The notes beneath the pieces were generated by a model, which made no database searches, was not told where the DNA came from, and was given only the letters and a program-made list of their open reading frames with translations. A stretch of 8,578 nt of DNA from Oscillospiraceae bacterium (GTDB taxonomy: Bacteria; Bacillota; Clostridia; Oscillospirales; Ruminococcaceae): assembly GCA_900768675.1 (NCBI GenBank), contig CAAGDT010000185.1, positions 1-8,578 on the forward strand. The letters are read 5' to 3'. Position numbers and translations under genes: made by a program. Below are positions 5,909-8,578 of the stretch, one piece after another (within the stretch, counting starts at the first letter, position 1; every line of letters begins with the position of its first letter).

Positions 5909-6648
5909 GAGAACGGCTTGACGTAATTCTGACAGCAAAGGGACTTTCCAAAAGCCGTACCGCCGCTCAGCAGATGATAAAAAGCGGCGATGTTACCGTA
6001 AACGGAACAGCCGTTTTTAAGCCCTCAGAGCAGTTTGACCCCGAAAATGATAATTTTGCTGTTTCCGGGGCTTCCGATGTTCTTAAATATGTAGGCAGAG
6101 GCGGATTCAAGCTTGAAACTGCAATAAACTCCTTCGGGCTTTCACTTTCGGGCAAAACCTGCCTTGATATAGGCGCTTCAACAGGCGGATTTACAGACTG
6201 TATGCTTCAGAACGGGGCGAAAAGGGTTTTTGCTGTTGACGTAGGCACAAATCAGCTGGCTGAAAAGCTGAGAAATGACAGCAGAGTTATTTCTCTTGAA
6301 AAGCTTGATATACGCAGAGTTACCGATGAAATCCCCGAAAAAATAGATTTTTTCGGCATTGACGTTTCTTTTATCTCATTAAAGCTTATTCTCCCCGAGC
6401 TTAAACGGTTTTCAGCGAAAAACGCCGAAGGAGCCGCCCTTATAAAGCCCCAGTTTGAGTGCGGGCATATAAAGAACGGTAAAAACGGTGTTATAAAGGA
6501 CAGTAAGCTTCAGGAAAAAATTGTTGCCGATATATGCGGCTTTGCTGCTGCACTTGGTTTTACTGATATAAAGACCGTACCCTCTTCAATTTTAGGCGGG
6601 GACGGAAATAAAGAATTTCTTATGCATTTTTCATTGTGTGGAGATTAA
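5905..6648 (+). CDS. tlyA: TlyA/YqxC family rRNA 2'-O-methyltransferase
   Basis: This 247-residue protein has an N-terminal S4 RNA-binding domain (about 2-60, RLDVILTAKGLSKSRTAAQQM) fused to an FtsJ/RrmJ-like methyltransferase domain. The SAM-binding loop is LDIGASTGGFTD at 87-98. The expected K-D-K-E catalytic set is visible as K69 (GRGGFKLE), D153 (DVSFIS), K181 (IKPQFE) and E237. In mycobacteria TlyA methylates cytidines in 16S and 23S rRNA and affects capreomycin susceptibility. In Firmicutes the YqxC homologue is often mislabelled a hemolysin. Its substrate here is not determined by sequence. AAAGGAAA just upstream, inside dxs, and the ATGA overlap indicate translational coupling with dxs. 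Confidence 0.93.
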   Translation: MRERLDVILTAKGLSKSRTAAQQMIKSGDVTVNGTAVFKPSEQFDPENDNFAVSGASDVLKYVGRGGFKLETAINSFGLSLSGKTCLDIGASTGGFTDCMLQNGAKRVFAVDVGTNQLAEKLRNDSRVISLEKLDIRRVTDEIPEKIDFFGIDVSFISLKLILPELKRFSAKNAEGAALIKPQFECGHIKNGKNGVIKDSKLQEKIVADICGFAAALGFTDIKTVPSSILGGDGNKEFLMHFSLCGD

Positions 6649-6658
6649 ATCCTGCAAG

Positions 6659-6666
6659 AAAGGAAG
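6659..6666 (+). promoter_or_regulatory. Shine-Dalgarno deciding the nadK start
   Basis: AAAGGAAG (6659-6666), with its GGA core ending 9 bases before the ATG at 6674, is a strong ribosome binding site. The alternative upstream in-frame start, GTG at 6638, has no comparable site and would overlap tlyA. Confidence 0.75.
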
Positions 6667-6673
6667 ATTAGTT

Positions 6674-7528
6674 ATGAGGGTGCTTGTCTGCGCCAATTTC
6701 AAAAAGGAAAAAAGTCTCAGCATTCTCCCCGAGGTTATAGAATCCCTTTGCCGCTCGGGAATTACTCCGATTATGCAGGCTACTGCAAAAGAAAAATTTT
6801 ACGATAAGCGGGTAACCTACAGTAAAAGTGCGGATATTATAGGAGAGTGCGATATTGTTCTGACGGTCGGCGGAGACGGTACGATTCTCAAATGGGGAAA
6901 GAAAGCCGCTGTCTGCAATAAGCCTCTTATCGGCATAAATACAGGCAGATTAGGCTTTATGACCGCGCTTGAATATAACGAGTCGGAAAAGCTTGCTGCA
7001 CTTAAAAGCGGAAATTATACAATAAGCCGCAGAATGATGATGCAGGCGCAGATAATAACAGCGGCGGGCGCTTCAAAAAGCGTTGCTCTTAATGATGTTG
7101 TTGTTTTTAAGGACATTAATTCCAAGCTTCCCGAGTTTACCGTAAAAATAAACGGCATTACAGTTTCCAGAATACGGGCTGATGGGCTTGTTTTCAGCAC
7201 TCCGACAGGCTCAACTGCCTATGCTCTTTCGGCGGGAGGTCCTATAATTGAGCCTACCGTTGAATGTATCCAGCTTACGCCTCTCTGCGCCCATACCCTC
7301 TTTAACAGACCTATGATTTTCGGAGGCGGAGACAGGGTTTCGGTGAGCTATGCAAGCTACGACGGAAGTAAGGTAGGAATCAGCGTTGACGGAAACGAGG
7401 GTATTGCCTTCGGGGAAAGCGACGAGCTTATAATAACAAAATCTGAGTCTTTTTTACAGCTTATAGATATAGGCGGCAGCAGCTTCTACAACGCTGTGAA
7501 CACAAAGCTTATGAGACCGCTTAAATAA
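6674..7528 (+). CDS. nadK: NAD kinase
   Basis: NAD kinase phosphorylates NAD with ATP or polyphosphate to make NADP, setting the supply of reducing power for biosynthesis. From the ATG at 6674 the protein has 284 residues, the family's usual size. The signature GGDGT falls at 66-70, with D68 the expected catalytic aspartate. It is followed by PLIGINTGRLGFM, then ND at 140-141 where many homologues have NE, and then the nucleotide-binding segment DGLVFSTPTGSTAYALSAGGP starting at 170. I chose 6674 because the protein begins MRVLVCANF there, as is usual for the family, and a strong ribosome binding site stands before it. The frame stays open to a GTG at 6638, but that extension is lysine-rich and lacks a ribosome binding site. 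The gap to argR is 13 bases. Confidence 0.95.
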   Translation: MRVLVCANFKKEKSLSILPEVIESLCRSGITPIMQATAKEKFYDKRVTYSKSADIIGECDIVLTVGGDGTILKWGKKAAVCNKPLIGINTGRLGFMTALEYNESEKLAALKSGNYTISRRMMMQAQIITAAGASKSVALNDVVVFKDINSKLPEFTVKINGITVSRIRADGLVFSTPTGSTAYALSAGGPIIEPTVECIQLTPLCAHTLFNRPMIFGGGDRVSVSYASYDGSKVGISVDGNEGIAFGESDELIITKSESFLQLIDIGGSSFYNAVNTKLMRPLK

Positions 7529-7541
7529 CGGGAGCAGGACT

Positions 7542-7979
7542 ATGAAACGCAAAAGACAATCGGAAATACTTTCTATAATTTCGGAATACGAGGTTGAAAA
7601 TCAGGAAACCTTAAAGCAGCTCCTTGAGCAGCGGGGATACTCCGTTACGCAGGCCACTGTTTCAAGGGATATAAACGAGCTTAATCTTGAAAAAGCAGTT
7701 TCCAAAAACGGCGTAAGCTGCTATATGAAGGCGCAGAATGCAAATAACGTGCATTTTGAGAATATTTTTCAGCAGTCGGTTGTAAAAATCGACTATGCGG
7801 GAAATATTGTCTGCGTAAAGTGCCATTCGGGGCTTGCAAATGCTGCCTGCGCTACCCTCGATTCAATGAATCTTGATTATGTGGTTGGTACGATTTCGGG
7901 TGACGATACCTTTTTTATTCTTGTCCGCACCGAAAATGACGCAAAAACCCTTTCCGCTTATCTTAAAAAAATTATCTGA
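7542..7979 (+). CDS. argR: Arginine repressor/regulator ArgR (AhrC)
   Basis: ArgR is the hexameric arginine-sensing DNA-binding regulator that represses arginine synthesis and, in Bacillus, activates catabolism. Length is 145 residues, near the usual 150. The N-terminal winged helix (about 1-65) has the recognition segment SVTQATVSRDINEL at 34-47. The C-terminal oligomerisation and arginine-binding domain has GNIVCVKCHSGLANAACATLD at 88-107 and GTISGDDTFFILVRT at 116-130, with D121-D122 as the expected ligand contacts. Its place before recN is the standard Firmicute arrangement. The ribosome binding site region GGGAGCAGGA precedes the ATG. I did not see a clear ARG box nearby, so autoregulation is not evident. 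The stop is 9 bases before recN. Confidence 0.96.
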   Translation: MKRKRQSEILSIISEYEVENQETLKQLLEQRGYSVTQATVSRDINELNLEKAVSKNGVSCYMKAQNANNVHFENIFQQSVVKIDYAGNIVCVKCHSGLANAACATLDSMNLDYVVGTISGDDTFFILVRTENDAKTLSAYLKKII

Positions 7980-7988
7980 GGCAGGACG

Positions 7989-8578
7989 ATGTTAAAGGAA
8001 CTCTATATTGAAAATCTGGCTGTAATAGAAAAGGCCGACATATCCTTTACCGATAAATTCAACGTATTTTCCGGCGAAACAGGTGCAGGTAAGAGTATTC
8101 TTATCGGCGCTATTAACGCAGTTCTCGGCGGCAGAGTATATAAAGATATAGTAAGAACCGGCACAAGCAAGGCAACCGTTACTGCGCTTTTCGACTACAT
8201 ACCCGAGGAAACTGCCGCAAAGCTTGCTGAATACGGCTATGAGGCGGAGGGTGAAATAATAATCCGTCGTGAAATTTCCGCCGATGGAAAGGGAAGCGTG
8301 CGTATCTGCGGTAAGCCTGCAACTGCGGCTATTCTTAAAGAGGTTGCAGCAGGACTTATCGACATACACGGACAGCAGGACAACAGAATTTTAACCGATA
8401 ACGCTAACCAGCGCAAGCTTTTAGACAGCTTCGGTGGATTAAAGGATAAGCTTGATTCCTATTCCGAGCTTTTCCGTGAGTTTTCAAGGCTTTCAAAGAA
8501 AATCCGTCAGCTTGAAGAGGAAAACAGCGAAAAGGATATACGGGCAGAACGGCTTAAGGCTGATATTGACGAGGTTGA
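7989..8578 (+). CDS. recN: DNA repair protein RecN, N-terminal part (3' end outside window)
   Basis: RecN is an SMC-like ATPase that acts early in double-strand break repair. The window holds 196 complete codons of a protein normally about 550-570 residues long; the frame runs open off the end. The start MLKELYIENLAVIEKADISF is the classic RecN N-terminus. Walker A is GETGAGKS at 29-36. IDIHGQQDN follows at about residues 123-131, a conserved RecN element. After about residue 150 the sequence becomes charged and heptad-like (SRLSKKIRQLEEENSEKD), marking entry into the coiled-coil arm. GAGG at 7978-7981, overlapping the argR stop, is a suitable ribosome binding site. Truncation is caused only by the window edge. 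Confidence 0.96.
   Translation, partial: MLKELYIENLAVIEKADISFTDKFNVFSGETGAGKSILIGAINAVLGGRVYKDIVRTGTSKATVTALFDYIPEETAAKLAEYGYEAEGEIIIRREISADGKGSVRICGKPATAAILKEVAAGLIDIHGQQDNRILTDNANQRKLLDSFGGLKDKLDSYSELFREFSRLSKKIRQLEEENSEKDIRAERLKADIDEV

Noticed and set aside
5666..5938. 90-codon open frame on the minus strand at the dxs/tlyA junction
   Set aside because: Antisense to the Dxs C-terminal domain and the overlapping tlyA start; no ribosome binding site logic or motif.
7992..8369. 125-codon open frame on the minus strand, opposite the recN start
   Set aside because: The forward strand encodes an intact RecN N-terminus with Walker A; the antisense frame has no recognisable domain.
1..8578. Mobile element, phage, CRISPR, defence system, or a novel gene cassette
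   Set aside because: No transposase, integrase, direct-repeat array or atypical gene was seen; every gene is a known core Firmicute gene in expected order and orientation.

Overview
The window is an uninterrupted, single-strand (+) block of core chromosomal genes from an endospore-forming Clostridia-type Firmicute, probably of the Ruminococcaceae/Oscillospiraceae kind. Three observations support this: the gene order is the classic Firmicute spoIIIA - nusB - xseAB - ispA - dxs - tlyA - argR - recN string; the first gene is the mother-cell sporulation gene spoIIIAH; and base composition is moderate, with AAAGGA/GAGG-type Shine-Dalgarno sites before nearly every gene. The family or genus assignment is an impression from gene order and protein flavour, not a computed result.

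Layout: (1) 1-267, the 3' end of spoIIIAH. (2) 268-434, a 167-base gap with a near-consensus extended -10 sigma-A promoter that begins on the base after the spoIIIAH stop, followed by a leader of about 130 nt with two hairpins and a possible helix covering the Shine-Dalgarno of the next gene. (3) 435-785, an Asp23-family gene of YqhY type, followed by a strong hairpin without a U-tract. (4) 852-2647, nusB, xseA and xseB, tightly packed. (5) 2665-5908, ispA, a DUF212/divergent-PAP2 membrane protein and dxs, an isoprenoid/lipid-carrier block. (6) 5905-7979, tlyA, nadK and argR. (7) 7989 to the window end, the first 196 codons of recN.

From the promoter to the window edge, all genes point the same way with gaps of 66 bases or fewer. 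Three junctions overlap or nearly touch (nusB/xseA overlap 11 nt, dxs/tlyA overlap 4 nt, xseA/xseB gap 1 nt), and I see no convincing intrinsic terminator, so one long housekeeping transcript is likely. It combines transcription antitermination (NusB), exonuclease VII (XseA/XseB), precursor supply for isoprenoids (Dxs, then IspA, with a possible lipid-phosphate phosphatase between them), ribosomal RNA methylation (TlyA), NADP supply (NadK), the arginine regulator (ArgR) and DNA break repair (RecN). Compared with Bacillus subtilis, accB-accC and folD are absent from the block and nadK plus the DUF212 gene are present. As I recall it, this is the usual clostridial version of the locus.

No mobile element, CRISPR array, tRNA, rRNA, frameshift or pseudogene was found. 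The part least explained by known genes is the structured leader at about 303-434.
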